Source: Bacillus sp. FJAT-27245
Lineage (GTDB): Bacteria; Bacillota; Bacilli; Bacillales; Cytobacillaceae
DNA length: 62,754 nt
Assembly: GCF_001273955.1 (NCBI RefSeq)
Contig: NZ_LIGI01000001.1
Span: forward strand, 2,375,032 to 2,437,785
Reading direction: 5' to 3'
Part shown: one piece after another, positions 32,466 through 42,420 of the stretch
How the letters are laid out: each line of letters begins with the position of its first letter
How positions within the stretch are numbered: the first letter of the stretch is position 1
Program-made: the position numbers and the translations under genes
Notes under the pieces: model-generated
Database searches by the model: none
What the model was told of the DNA's origin: nothing
The model's input: only the letters and a program-made list of their open reading frames with translations

Positions 32466-34523
32466 CTACACTGGCTGGATTGCGACAGCGCAGGCTTTGT
32501 ATTCAGCTGTGCCCGAAATCGGGTCATATTCGTTCAGCGTTAAAACGTTCGTAGGCGTTTCATGCCAGTGGAAACTCATGAACACAAGGCCTGGCACGAC
32601 CTGCTCGGTTACTTTGCATTTTACAGTCAATTCCCCGCGGCGGGATGTTACCCGGACCATATCCCCATCGGCGATGCCAAGCTTAGCGGCATCCTCAGGA
32701 TGGATATCGATTGTTTCTTCTGTTTGTTTTATTTTTACCCCGGAAGCATAGTAACGCGTTTGCGTGTGCGTATTGTACGATTCATAGCGCCTTCCTGTCG
32801 TCAGGGTAAATGGATACTCCTCATCCGGAAGCTCAAGCGGCGCAGTGTAATCGACCGGCACGAACGGCGATTTCCTGTCCGGCTCGGAATCCGAATGGAA
32901 CCGCGCATGCATGACGAATGTCCCTGGATGGCCCTCATCCGGACAAGGATAATGAACCGAATATTCCTTTTCAAGCCTTTCGTATGAGATGCCGCCATAC
33001 ATTTCCCATGCGAGTTTCCTCACTTCATCCCAAATTTCTTTGCTCGAGCTGTAACTCATCGGATAACCCATCAATGTGGAAAGTTCGCAAAGGATTTCCC
33101 AATCCTCTTTCGTATCGGGATGGGCGTCAACCGCTTTGCGGGTCCTTTGGATTCTCCTGTCAGTGTTTGTAAAAGTCCCATCGACCTCGCCCCAGGAACG
33201 GGCTGGCAGGACAACATCCGCAAGCTGCGCTGTTTCGGTCAGGAAAATGTCCTGGACGATGAGCAAATCCAATTTTTCCAATAACGTCCGCGTATGGTTC
33301 ATATGGACATCGGCAAGGAGCGGGTTCTCTCCAATAACATAGAGGGCTTTAATTCCGCCGTCCTCGATCCGGTCAAATGTCCTTGTCTGGGTGTCGCCGG
33401 CCTGAGGATTAATCTTGACTCCCCACTCGTTTTCATACCTTTCCCTATACCCGGCATTCGCGAGGCTCATGGCGCCGGGCAACTGGTTTGGCAGGCAGCC
33501 CATGTCACCTGCTCCCTGGACATTGTTTTGCCCGCGCAATGGCATGATGCCGCTCCCTTCCTTGCCGATATTCCCAGTCAGAAGGGCAAGGTTTGCAATA
33601 TCAAATACATTGTTCACTCCGCAATGATGTTCCGTTATCCCGAGCGTATAGGCAATCATCGCCCCATTGGCCGAAGCATATTCCCTCGCGGTCGCAACAA
33701 TCTCTTCCGCGGGAACCCCAGTGATGGAAGCCGAATATTCAGGAGTATACAGTTCAACCCGCTTTTGCAATACGTCAAAATCTTCTGTATGCCTCCCGAT
33801 AAATTCCTCGCTATAGAGCCCTTCCTTAAGGATGACATGGATAAAGGCATTGATTAGCGCAATATCCGAGCCAACATTAATTTGCAGATGGCGGTGGGAT
33901 GATTTCACCATATCAATTTTCCGAGGATCGATGACAATCATTTTCAAGCCGGATTTTACAGCCTTCTTAATCCGGTTCGCAATGATTGGATGGGCCTCGC
34001 TCGTGTTCGAACCCATTAACAATAATACCTCGGCTTTTTCGAAATCTTCCAGTGTGTTTGTTGGGAAACCGCTTCCAAATACAGTTGCCAGACCGGCAAC
34101 ACTCGGAGCGTGTCACGTTCGGTTACAGCCGTCGATATGGTTGCTGCCAATGACGGCCCTCATGAATTTTTGGGTAATGTAGTTTGATTCGTTTGTCGTC
34201 CTCGCACATGCGAACATGGAAATGGCTTCAGGCCCGAACTCCGCTTTGATCGTTCCAAGCTTATTGGCAATAAAGCCCAATGCCTCATCCCAGGTTGCCT
34301 TGACCAATTGCCCGCCTTTTCTTATTAGCGGCGAACTTAAGCGGTTTGGCGCATGCACATATTCATAAGCAAACGAGCCTTTCACGCAAGTTTGCCCTTT
34401 ATTGACAGGCGCGTCCTTGTCACCGCGAATTTTGACAATCCTGTTATCTTGGACTTCGACTACGAGGCCGCAGCCAGTTCCGCAATAGCCACAAACCGTT
34501 TTAACCAGATTTTGGACTCCCAT
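32466..34523 (-). CDS. fdhF: selenocysteine-containing formate dehydrogenase alpha subunit (UGA recoded)
   Basis: Mo/W-bis-MGD enzyme oxidising formate to CO2; 685 aa if the in-frame UGA at 34113-34115 (codon 137) is read as selenocysteine. The N-terminus has the 4Fe-4S motif CGYCGTGCG...CVKG. Around the UGA the sequence reads HIDGCNRT-U-HAPSVAGLATVFG, aligning with the E. coli FDH-H Sec140 site. The frame continues uninterrupted on both sides of the UGA with family motifs (GSNTSEAHPI, ENPLLADVHMNHT, PARSWGEVDGTFTNTDRR). A SECIS-like hairpin follows the UGA. There is no second Fdh subunit next to it. Without recoding the annotation would be a 136-aa fragment plus an N-terminally truncated protein. 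Confidence 0.93.
34081..34115 (-). promoter_or_regulatory. UGA codon with bacterial SECIS element
   Basis: Within fdhF: after UGA (34115-34113) come 18 nt and then the loop GGTCT (34094-34090) closed by GTTGCC (34100-34095) and GGCAAC (34089-34084). In E. coli fdhF the same GGUCU loop also lies 18 nt after UGA, preceded by UUGC at the same positions. U17, G23 and U24, which SelB reads in E. coli, are all conserved in place. Confidence 0.88.
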
Positions 34524-34707
34524 TCAGATCCCCCCATTATTAACATAAAGACCTTCTATAATCATATTAATCCATTTTCATAACCGCTTGGGCAAAATTA
34601 ACACGGATAATTTGTCAGCTTTATGAATAATCACTAAATGACGAAAGCGGTTTCACAATTGTTTAATGAGGAAGGGGATGGCCTGCCGCTCCCCCTTAGG
34701 AAAAAAA

Positions 34708-37251
34708 TCATGCAGTTTTTGCCGGTAGGACAATATTGAATGTCGTGCCTTTATTAGGCTCGCTTTCAACAAAGACCTTACCGTTGTGGCTTTCGATAAT
34801 CTTGAAGCTGACCATCAGCCCAAGCCCATTTCCGCCTTTTTTCGTTGTATAGAATGGTTCACCCAGTTTTTTGAGTTTCTCTTCCGGGATTCCAACTCCG
34901 GTATCCTGGATGGAGATTTGCACCTGGTTCTGGTCGATGCTCGTTTTCACATGGAGCTCCCCGCCATTTGGCATGGCCTCGATGCCATTTTTCACAAAAT
35001 TAAGGAAAACTTGTTTCAGCCTGTTTTCGTCACATTCAATTTGGATAATTTCGTGGGAATTGTCGAAGTAAAGTTTAACGTCCTTTTTACGTGCTTCAAA
35101 TTCAAGCAGCGAAAGGACAGTTTTGATGACTGGAACAACGTTTTTCTCCTCCAGTTCCACCGCCTTTGGTTTTGCAAGAACCATGAAATCTTCAACAATC
35201 CCATTCACCCTTTCAATTTCATCAAGGATGATATTCAAAAATTCCTGCCTTTCAGGGTCACGTTCATCCAGCTGCAGGAATTCCGCATACCCCCTCATTG
35301 AAGTGAGCGGATTCCTGATCTCGTGTGCTACGCCAGCAGCAAGCTGCCCGACCGCAGCAAGCTTATCCTGCCTGTGCAGCATATCCTCGGTTTTCTTTCG
35401 CTCGGTAATATCATTTCGGATTGCCACATATTGATACGGCCGTCCTTTCTCGTTGAGGAACGGGACAATCGTTGTGTCAACCCAATAGAAGGAGCCATCT
35501 TTCGCCCGGTTTCTGATTTCGCCTTTCCACACATCCCCCTGGCCGATTGTCCGCCAAAGATTTTTGAAGAATTCTTTTGGATGGAGTCCCGAATTTAGGA
35601 TATTGTGATCCTGGCCAATCAACTCCTCCCGCGAAAATTTGGAGATTTCACAGAAGTTATCATTCACGCTAATAATTTTTCCCTGGGCATCCGTTATTGC
35701 GACAATCGATGACTGGTCGAGGGCAAACTTATAGTCGCTGATTTCCTTAAGCGAGTCTTTCAGATTCTCCTCGGCCGTCTTCCGGTTCGTTATATCCGAC
35801 CGGATTGCAACATATTGATACGGCTTGCCTTTGTGGTTCAGGAACGGAACGATAGTCGTATCGACCCAATATAGCTTCCCGTCCTTCGCCCTGTTGCAGA
35901 TTTCCCCTTTCCAAACCTTTCCGCTCCCGATTGTCCTCCACAGGTCCATAAAAAATTCTTTAGTATGCGTTCCGGAGTTTAGTATTCGGTGATCCTCACC
36001 TATCAACTCTTCGCGGCTATACTTGGAAATTTCACAGAATTTGTCGTTCACACTCGTTATGATCCCTTTTGAATCGGTTATTGCCACAATGGATGATTGG
36101 TTAAGCGCAAACGTAATATCGCTAATTTCTTTATGCCGTTCCAATAGCTCTGCTTCCGCCTTCTTTCGGTCGGTAATATCAGAGCGGATTGAAACGTATT
36201 GATAAGGTTTACCCTTAGTATCAAGGAAAGGGACAATCGTTGTATCAACCCAGTAAAGAGAACCGTCTTTAGCTTTATTGCAAATCTCCCCGTGCCAAAT
36301 TCTCCCCGCCTGGACGGTATCCCAAAGGTCCTTGAAAAATTCCTTGGAATGGTAGCCGGAATTCATAAGCCGATGGTTTTTCCCGATAATTTCTTCTTTC
36401 GTATACTTCGTTATTTCCAGGAATTTTCCGTTAACATCAATTAAATTCCCATCTTTGTCGGTAATGCCGACAATCGAAGATGCATCAAGCGCTGACATTA
36501 TATCCTTTAAATGGCTGTCCGCTGCGGCGAGCTTTTTGCTAATCAAGGTGCTTGAAATAATCAATCCGCCGAAAATCAGGAAGGCAACAAAAAGGACCAG
36601 GTAAAAAATAAATGAGTCATCCGGGATAAGCGTTGTTTGAACCGCAGGGGTTTCTCCAATGCTTGACGCCCGCTTTAACAAAAAATGCCCTTGTACAATA
36701 GCGGCGGTAATGATCCCGGCACTTACCGGTTTCAGCCATGCGGAATTTCCCATATTGAAATTTTTCGAATAAACGAGCATCCAAAGCGAAAATAAAAAAG
36801 AGCCAAAAATCAATAAACCTGAAACAATAAAAATGGCTGGATTAAACCCGATGCTGATCTTCATTGAATATATGCCGATTATATGAATTGAAAAAACCGC
36901 CATTGTCAGGAAAAGGCTGCCGAATAGCATGCTTGAAAATTTAACCTGATTGACAGTTAATGAAACAAACGCCATGCCAGTCAGCGCAATGCCAATAATC
37001 ATCGAGAGCAATGTAAGCGGAATCTGGTAAGTTGCAAATCTATTCATGTCCTCCGATAAAAGCCCGAGGAAATTCATCACCCAAATCCCTATTCCCATTG
37101 AAAAGGTTCCGCCAATAAATAAAAAACCCTTATTTTTTTTTGAAGATTGGATGAGAGTAAACATATCCAAAGCTGTATAGGAAGCCATCATTGTTAAGGC
37201 GATTGCGAATATAAGCAAAACCGGACTGAACGCCAAATTTTCCATTGTCAA
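34708..37251 (-). CDS. membrane sensor histidine kinase, MHYT-like domain plus three PAS repeats
   Basis: About 847 aa. Residues 1-235 contain roughly seven hydrophobic helices with an MHYT-like layout, but the MHYT motif positions read WVMNFLG and SIHIIG. Three PAS-PAC units of about 122 aa follow (roughly 255-615), each with SSIVxITD, VDTTIVPFL and PYQYVxIRxDIT. A HisKA domain has VAHEIRNPLTSM (phospho-His), and the HATPase has NFVKNGIEAM, DTGVGIPEEKL and GNGLGLMVS. A TTG at 37251 preceded by AGGGG at 7 nt is the best start; ATG 37245 is the alternative. No response regulator is adjacent, as for Kin sporulation kinases. The signal is unknown. Confidence 0.88.
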   Translation of the reverse strand: MTMENLAFSPVLLIFAIALTMMASYTALDMFTLIQSSKKNKGFLFIGGTFSMGIGIWVMNFLGLLSEDMNRFATYQIPLTLLSMIIGIALTGMAFVSLTVNQVKFSSMLFGSLFLTMAVFSIHIIGIYSMKISIGFNPAIFIVSGLLIFGSFLFSLWMLVYSKNFNMGNSAWLKPVSAGIITAAIVQGHFLLKRASSIGETPAVQTTLIPDDSFIFYLVLFVAFLIFGGLIISSTLISKKLAAADSHLKDIMSALDASSIVGITDKDGNLIDVNGKFLEITKYTKEEIIGKNHRLMNSGYHSKEFFKDLWDTVQAGRIWHGEICNKAKDGSLYWVDTTIVPFLDTKGKPYQYVSIRSDITDRKKAEAELLERHKEISDITFALNQSSIVAITDSKGIITSVNDKFCEISKYSREELIGEDHRILNSGTHTKEFFMDLWRTIGSGKVWKGEICNRAKDGKLYWVDTTIVPFLNHKGKPYQYVAIRSDITNRKTAEENLKDSLKEISDYKFALDQSSIVAITDAQGKIISVNDNFCEISKFSREELIGQDHNILNSGLHPKEFFKNLWRTIGQGDVWKGEIRNRAKDGSFYWVDTTIVPFLNEKGRPYQYVAIRNDITERKKTEDMLHRQDKLAAVGQLAAGVAHEIRNPLTSMRGYAEFLQLDERDPERQEFLNIILDEIERVNGIVEDFMVLAKPKAVELEEKNVVPVIKTVLSLLEFEARKKDVKLYFDNSHEIIQIECDENRLKQVFLNFVKNGIEAMPNGGELHVKTSIDQNQVQISIQDTGVGIPEEKLKKLGEPFYTTKKGGNGLGLMVSFKIIESHNGKVFVESEPNKGTTFNIVLPAKTA

Positions 37252-37537
37252 GTACCAACCCCTGTGTTTTTGACATTTATAATACAATTGTAATAGAAAT
37301 TTCACATTTAAGGAAGTGAATTTGGAGAAATTAATATACCTCCGAATGCATCTTACCAAATCCAACTAATTTTTCCTATATTCATAGTGAAATTTAACAG
37401 GAAAAGTTTTGCATTAATCGATATTCAAAAGATTATCCAAACGGAAAATTAGGTGTCACAAAAATAAAAGAAATGCTTAAACTGTATTATAAAAGGGTAT
37501 AAAACATAAATCTGTCATATAAAAGGAGCGAGTATAA

Positions 37538-37672
37538 ATGCTGGTCAATCCAATTGAGTTCTTTCGTAATCTTCCACAGAAGCAATGCGCGACATGCGGA
37601 AGCGCCATCCCTGAACAGGCAGAGTCCTATCTCTGCGAATGTGATTCCTGCCTAGCCAAACAGAACGATTAA
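37538..37672 (+). CDS. yhfH: YhfH-family zinc-ribbon small protein, 44 aa
   Basis: A 44-aa protein starting MLVNPIEFFRNLPQKQCATC. It has a CxxC pair (17, 20) and a CxC/CxxC group (33, 35, 38), so it probably binds one zinc. The NPxEFFRNLPxK N-terminus is diagnostic of the YhfH family; its function is unknown. AAAGGAG lies 8 nt before the ATG and TATTATAAAAG is a likely -10 upstream. Confidence 0.85.
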   Translation: MLVNPIEFFRNLPQKQCATCGSAIPEQAESYLCECDSCLAKQND

Positions 37673-37715
37673 TGTACATCTTTTATCAACAGATATAGGC
37701 GGTTTTTGCACAAAT

Positions 37716-37756
37716 TTGGCCGGCTTCGCATAAGTGGATGCGAAAGCCGGCCATTT
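37716..37756. terminator. terminator after yhfH
   Basis: TGGCCGGCTTCGCAT and ATGCGAAAGCCGGCCA arms around a 6-nt loop; a strong hairpin with a weak T tail (ATTTGG). Confidence 0.7.
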
Positions 37757-37823
37757 GGCATTGTTTGAAAACCCTTTCTGATGTTTAAATAATAGTAAAA
37801 CCATCCTAAAGGGAGATATTTTT

Positions 37824-38069
37824 ATGAAGCTCGTTAGCTGGGCTTATTCCAAAAAATACAATATAAAAGCACTTTTCGATAAATTCCCCTTTTCACCCGT
37901 CATATTCAGGCAAATAAAGGAGTACTATTTCATCTATACAATTAAGTGGAATCCCGCCGACCCGCCAGTGAGGAGGGCCGATCTTGAAGAAATGGAGATG
38001 CTTTTGAATAACGAACTTGGGACTTTTGAAGGCTACAGGCGAAGGAAAGCCTTTCAAAATCAAGAATAA
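37824..38069 (+). CDS. hypothetical protein, 81 aa
   Basis: Not recognised. Basic N-terminal half with aromatic-rich KEYYFIYTIKWNPADPP, then an acidic helical tail. No membrane helix or signal peptide. The reading frame is supported by GGGAGAT placed 6 nt before the ATG. It precedes another small Bacillus-type gene in the same direction. Confidence 0.6.
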   Translation: MKLVSWAYSKKYNIKALFDKFPFSPVIFRQIKEYYFIYTIKWNPADPPVRRADLEEMEMLLNNELGTFEGYRRRKAFQNQE

Positions 38070-38115
38070 AACATACTTTCTCTGTACATGCTTATCTCCA
38101 AGGAGCTGAACAAAA

Positions 38116-38301
38116 ATGGAGAAAAATACAAAGTACACAACGCCAGCCATAAAAAAACCGTCGTTCACTATTGAAACAGGCGACACATTCCCTAATCCGG
38201 AAAGTGTCCCGGGTGACTCCGTCGACGAGCACAAGCAGATCGAAGAGGCCAACACCCTTTTGACAGGCGATGAAATCAGGCAGCAAAATGAAAACCTTTA
38301 G
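38116..38301 (+). CDS. hypothetical small hydrophilic protein, 61 aa
   Basis: Not recognised. Rich in Glu, Thr, Pro and Asn with no hydrophobic stretch; likely disordered. CAAGGAG precedes the ATG by about 10 nt and a terminator follows the stop codon immediately, which supports a real gene. It may be cotranscribed with 37824-38069. Confidence 0.6.
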   Translation: MEKNTKYTTPAIKKPSFTIETGDTFPNPESVPGDSVDEHKQIEEANTLLTGDEIRQQNENL

Positions 38302-38324
38302 AAGAGCTGGCATCAGCTCTTTTT
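38301..38324. terminator. terminator hairpin
   Basis: AAGAGCTG GCAT CAGCTCTT followed by TTTTACA, between the stop codons of two convergent small genes. Confidence 0.85.
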
Positions 38325-38509
38325 TACATTTTAGGTAACTCCCTGACCCCCGCGTCCATTGAACTTCCGCACATCGGGCACAGCAAATCATCGGAAACGA
38401 AATTTTTCCTCATCCAGCCATTGCAGCCGTCATCGCTACATGAATATATTTCGGTGCTGACCAATTGTTCCTCTTCCTTTTCATTCGAAAGCCGTTTCCC
38501 AAAAAACAA
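38324..38509 (-). CDS. ydjO: YdjO-family cold-inducible zinc-finger protein, 61 aa
   Basis: A 61-aa protein with two zinc-binding cysteine pairs, CSDDGC and CPMCGSSM, and the conserved NGWMRKNF between them, the hallmark of the cold-inducible YdjO family. Start choice: TTG at 38509 with GGAGGG 6 nt upstream gives the usual short family N-terminus (FFGKR); longer in-frame starts have no ribosome site. Function beyond cold induction in Bacillus is unknown. Confidence 0.82.
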   Translation of the reverse strand: MFFGKRLSNEKEEEQLVSTEIYSCSDDGCNGWMRKNFVSDDLLCPMCGSSMDAGVRELPKM

Positions 38510-38700
38510 GCTATTCCCTCCTTCAATTAATTGTCTTTCCTGAGTAGAGTTCCGCCCATTAGTATGCGCCAATCTCTTCTTATTATGATTGATACAGCCG
38601 CAATCGTTCTCTTTTTTGTAAAAAAGCTTCAGCACTTTTGAAGTTTTAATGAGATAAAATGAAAGAATAACAGCCATTTTCTCGAAACGGGTGAGAAGCA

Positions 38701-39399
38701 GTGGACGATTACGGCAAGCCTTCTCTTTCTTATGATTTAAATGAACTCCTTTCATCGGCGAACAGGACGTTTGAATGCCCTAAAGGGGCCTATTTATTTA
38801 GGGAAGGCCAGGAAGCAACTGAGGTATATTTGATTATTTCAGGAAAGGTCCAAATTTTAAAAATGCATCCCCAAGGACAGGAGCTGCTATTAAGGCTTTC
38901 AGGGGCTAATGATATCGTTGGCGAACTTACCCTCTTCACCGTTGATCCGAAATATATATTCAGCGCACGTGTTATCGAGGACGCGAAAATTGCCGCGCTG
39001 AACATCGGCGACCTTGAGCGGGCTATTTTCAAAAACAGCAAACTCGCCCTGGAGTTTCTCAAATGGATGAATGACCATATGCGTAAAACGATGACAAAGT
39101 TCAAGGATCTCGTTCTTTATGGAAAAAAGGGCGCGCTTTATTCCACTTTGATAAGGCTATCCAACAGCTATGGAGTCGTTGGCGAAGAAGGCATCACAAT
39201 CGATGTCCCATTAACAACCCAGGATTTGGCCAATTTTTGCGGAACGGCAAGGGAAATCGTTAGCCGGATGCTTTCCGACCTAAAGAAAATGGGCATTGTT
39301 AGTGTCCGGTCAAGGAAAATTGTTATCCATGACATCGGCTTTTTGAAAAAAGAAAACCATTGCGACAACTGCCCGATCGAGTATTGCAATGTAGATTAA
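38701..39399 (+). CDS. fnr: anaerobic regulator Fnr (4Fe-4S, C-terminal cluster type)
   Basis: CRP/FNR-family activator, 232 aa. Cyclic-nucleotide-like beta roll (about 25-140), dimerisation helix, and a winged HTH with TTQDLANFCGTAREIVSRMLSDL (about 175-197; DNA contacts in the latter half). The C-terminus CDNCPIEYC carries the cysteine set that binds the oxygen-sensitive cluster in Bacillus Fnr; the fourth ligand there is an Asp in the dimer helix. The GTG at 38701 follows GGGTGAGA. Candidate targets with sites in this window are narK and pflBA. Confidence 0.95.
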   Translation: MDDYGKPSLSYDLNELLSSANRTFECPKGAYLFREGQEATEVYLIISGKVQILKMHPQGQELLLRLSGANDIVGELTLFTVDPKYIFSARVIEDAKIAALNIGDLERAIFKNSKLALEFLKWMNDHMRKTMTKFKDLVLYGKKGALYSTLIRLSNSYGVVGEEGITIDVPLTTQDLANFCGTAREIVSRMLSDLKKMGIVSVRSRKIVIHDIGFLKKENHCDNCPIEYCNVD

Positions 39400-39495
39400 T
39401 GAGAGAGAATTCTTGGAAAGCTGCTTGTTCACAAATTATCCATATGCATTTAGGGGAAACTCCTTTATCTTTGGTAAAGGGAGGGAATTTTTCTC

Positions 39496-40098
39496 ATGAA
39501 AAAAACGATTATAATTTGCGCTATTGCGATTGCACTGGGAATTGGCGGAGGCATCGGTTTCTTTAAGGTTAGGGATGCGATGGCAAAAATTCCGGACGAT
39601 GTCGAACTGGTCACACACGAAAACAAGGCTTACAGCTTCGGCGAGGATAAAACCAAGCTCAAGCTGATTGAATTCATCTATACCCACTGTCCGGATGTAT
39701 GCCCGACAACAACGCAGAAGATGTCCGCATTGAAAAAGGACCTGGAAAAGAAAGGCGTCTTTGGCAACAAGGTTGAATTTATTACGATCACCATCGATCC
39801 TTACCGTGATACGCCTGAGGTAATGAGCAAGTATATGGACTCGTTCGAAATTACAAATGACGGAAATTGGATTTTCCTGACTGGCGATAAAAACAACTTA
39901 AAAAACAGCCACGAACAAATTAGAAAAGCGGCCGAACCATTCCAATTCCAATACAAGGATCCGGGCAACGGATTTTTCATCCATACGACATTCACATATT
40001 TGGTCGATGAAAACAATAAATTCATTGAAAAGTTCCCGATGGGGAAAGAATTCAATCGCAAGGAAGTTTTGGGCGCGATTATGGATGAACTAAATTAG
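39496..40098 (+). CDS. SCO1/SenC-type copper chaperone
   Basis: Membrane-anchored thioredoxin-fold protein, 200 aa, delivering or reducing copper for the CuA site of cytochrome c oxidase. It has an N-terminal signal anchor (about 4-22, no lipobox), the copper motif CPDVCP near 70, and the distal His in FFIHTTFTYLVDE. TITIDPYRDTP completes the family pattern. AAGGGAGGG precedes the ATG. It lies 96 bp after fnr. Confidence 0.93.
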   Translation: MKKTIIICAIAIALGIGGGIGFFKVRDAMAKIPDDVELVTHENKAYSFGEDKTKLKLIEFIYTHCPDVCPTTTQKMSALKKDLEKKGVFGNKVEFITITIDPYRDTPEVMSKYMDSFEITNDGNWIFLTGDKNNLKNSHEQIRKAAEPFQFQYKDPGNGFFIHTTFTYLVDENNKFIEKFPMGKEFNRKEVLGAIMDELN

Positions 40099-40167
40099 GG
40101 ATCGCAATATCTTGCTACGGGCTAAACACAAGGAACAAGTGTATAATTTTTTGTAGGACAAGAACAA

Positions 40168-40285
40168 AGTGCGCAAGCGCCTTGGTCAGCCCCGACAAGC
40201 ATAAGACGGGACCCGCAGGATGGGCCTGCCCTCCGGAGGGAACCGGCTTATGACCTCGAGGGGCTAGGCGCTGGAGCTGGATTAA
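40168..40285. repeat. palindromic dispersed repeat, BOX/bcr-like
   Basis: A GC-rich island of about 110 bp in an AT-rich spacer. Its ends pair with each other: AGCGCCT (40176-40182) with AGGCGCT (40266-40272), AGCCCC (40188-40193) with GGGGCT (40260-40265), CATAAG (40200-40205) with CTTATG (40247-40252). The centre has two further hairpins (CAGG/CCTG and CCTCCGGAGG). It encodes no protein. From memory, very similar elements recur in intergenic regions of other Bacillaceae genomes; only one copy is in this window. Confidence 0.75.
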
Positions 40286-40344
40286 AATAACTTAATTCGA
40301 GTTATCCACAAGGTTCAATTCTATAATTTCCTAGACAACAAAGG

Positions 40345-40386
40345 AAAAGCGGGTACCCTAATTGGACGAGGGTACCCGCTTTTTAC
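40345..40386. terminator. terminator of lmo0850-like gene
   Basis: AAAGCGGGTACCC and GGGTACCCGCTTT arms around TAATTGGACGA, with A and T runs on either side. Confidence 0.85.
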
Positions 40387-40390
40387 ATGA

Positions 40391-40525
40391 TTAGTTAACC
40401 GAAGAAGGAGTATTGTTCAAATGCTGCAGGTTTGATAGATAATCAGCTTTCGGTTTTGTTATGCTTGCTTTAATCCCCGATTTCCTTAACTTTTTGACAA
40501 GTTCGGCAATTTTTTGCTTAGCCAT
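40391..40525 (-). CDS. Lmo0850-like small protein, 44 aa
   Basis: A 44-residue basic protein starting MAKQKIAELVKKLRKSGIKA and ending NNTPSSVN. A short amphipathic helix is followed by SITKPK, similar to the VTKTKSR segment of Lmo0850-family proteins; assignment is tentative. GAAGGTG lies 7 nt before the ATG and a strong terminator follows. Function unknown. Confidence 0.65.
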   Translation of the reverse strand: MAKQKIAELVKKLRKSGIKASITKPKADYLSNLQHLNNTPSSVN

Positions 40526-40723
40526 ACGATTCACCTTCTCTTCCCGGCATTTCCATAAGTCAATTCTACACCAAAAATATGAATAAAGTGTGAAAATCTC
40601 AAAAAAAATAAAGAAAAATTTTCCGCAAATAAGTTCGTTTACTCGGTTCGTTATACCCTCTGATTTGCACCTGAAAACACTGTTTCCAAAAGAAGCGATT
40701 TGAAAGTGTTAGCACCCCCTTAA

Positions 40724-42385
<1,662 letters not shown>

Positions 42386-42393
42386 AACTTTTA

Positions 42394-42420
42394 AACAGGG
42401 GCTTTTAGCTCCTGTTTTTC
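42394..42420. terminator. terminator between ABC-F and NERD genes
   Basis: AACAGGGGC TTTTA GCTCCTGTT followed by TTTCT, between two convergent stop codons. Confidence 0.75.

Noticed and set aside
32466-34022. A separate formate dehydrogenase gene starting at an internal Met, with 34113-34523 as a broken gene
   Set aside because: Both parts are in one frame, separated only by a UGA at the catalytic Sec position with a SECIS-like hairpin; the internal Met has no ribosome site and would remove the Fe-S motif.
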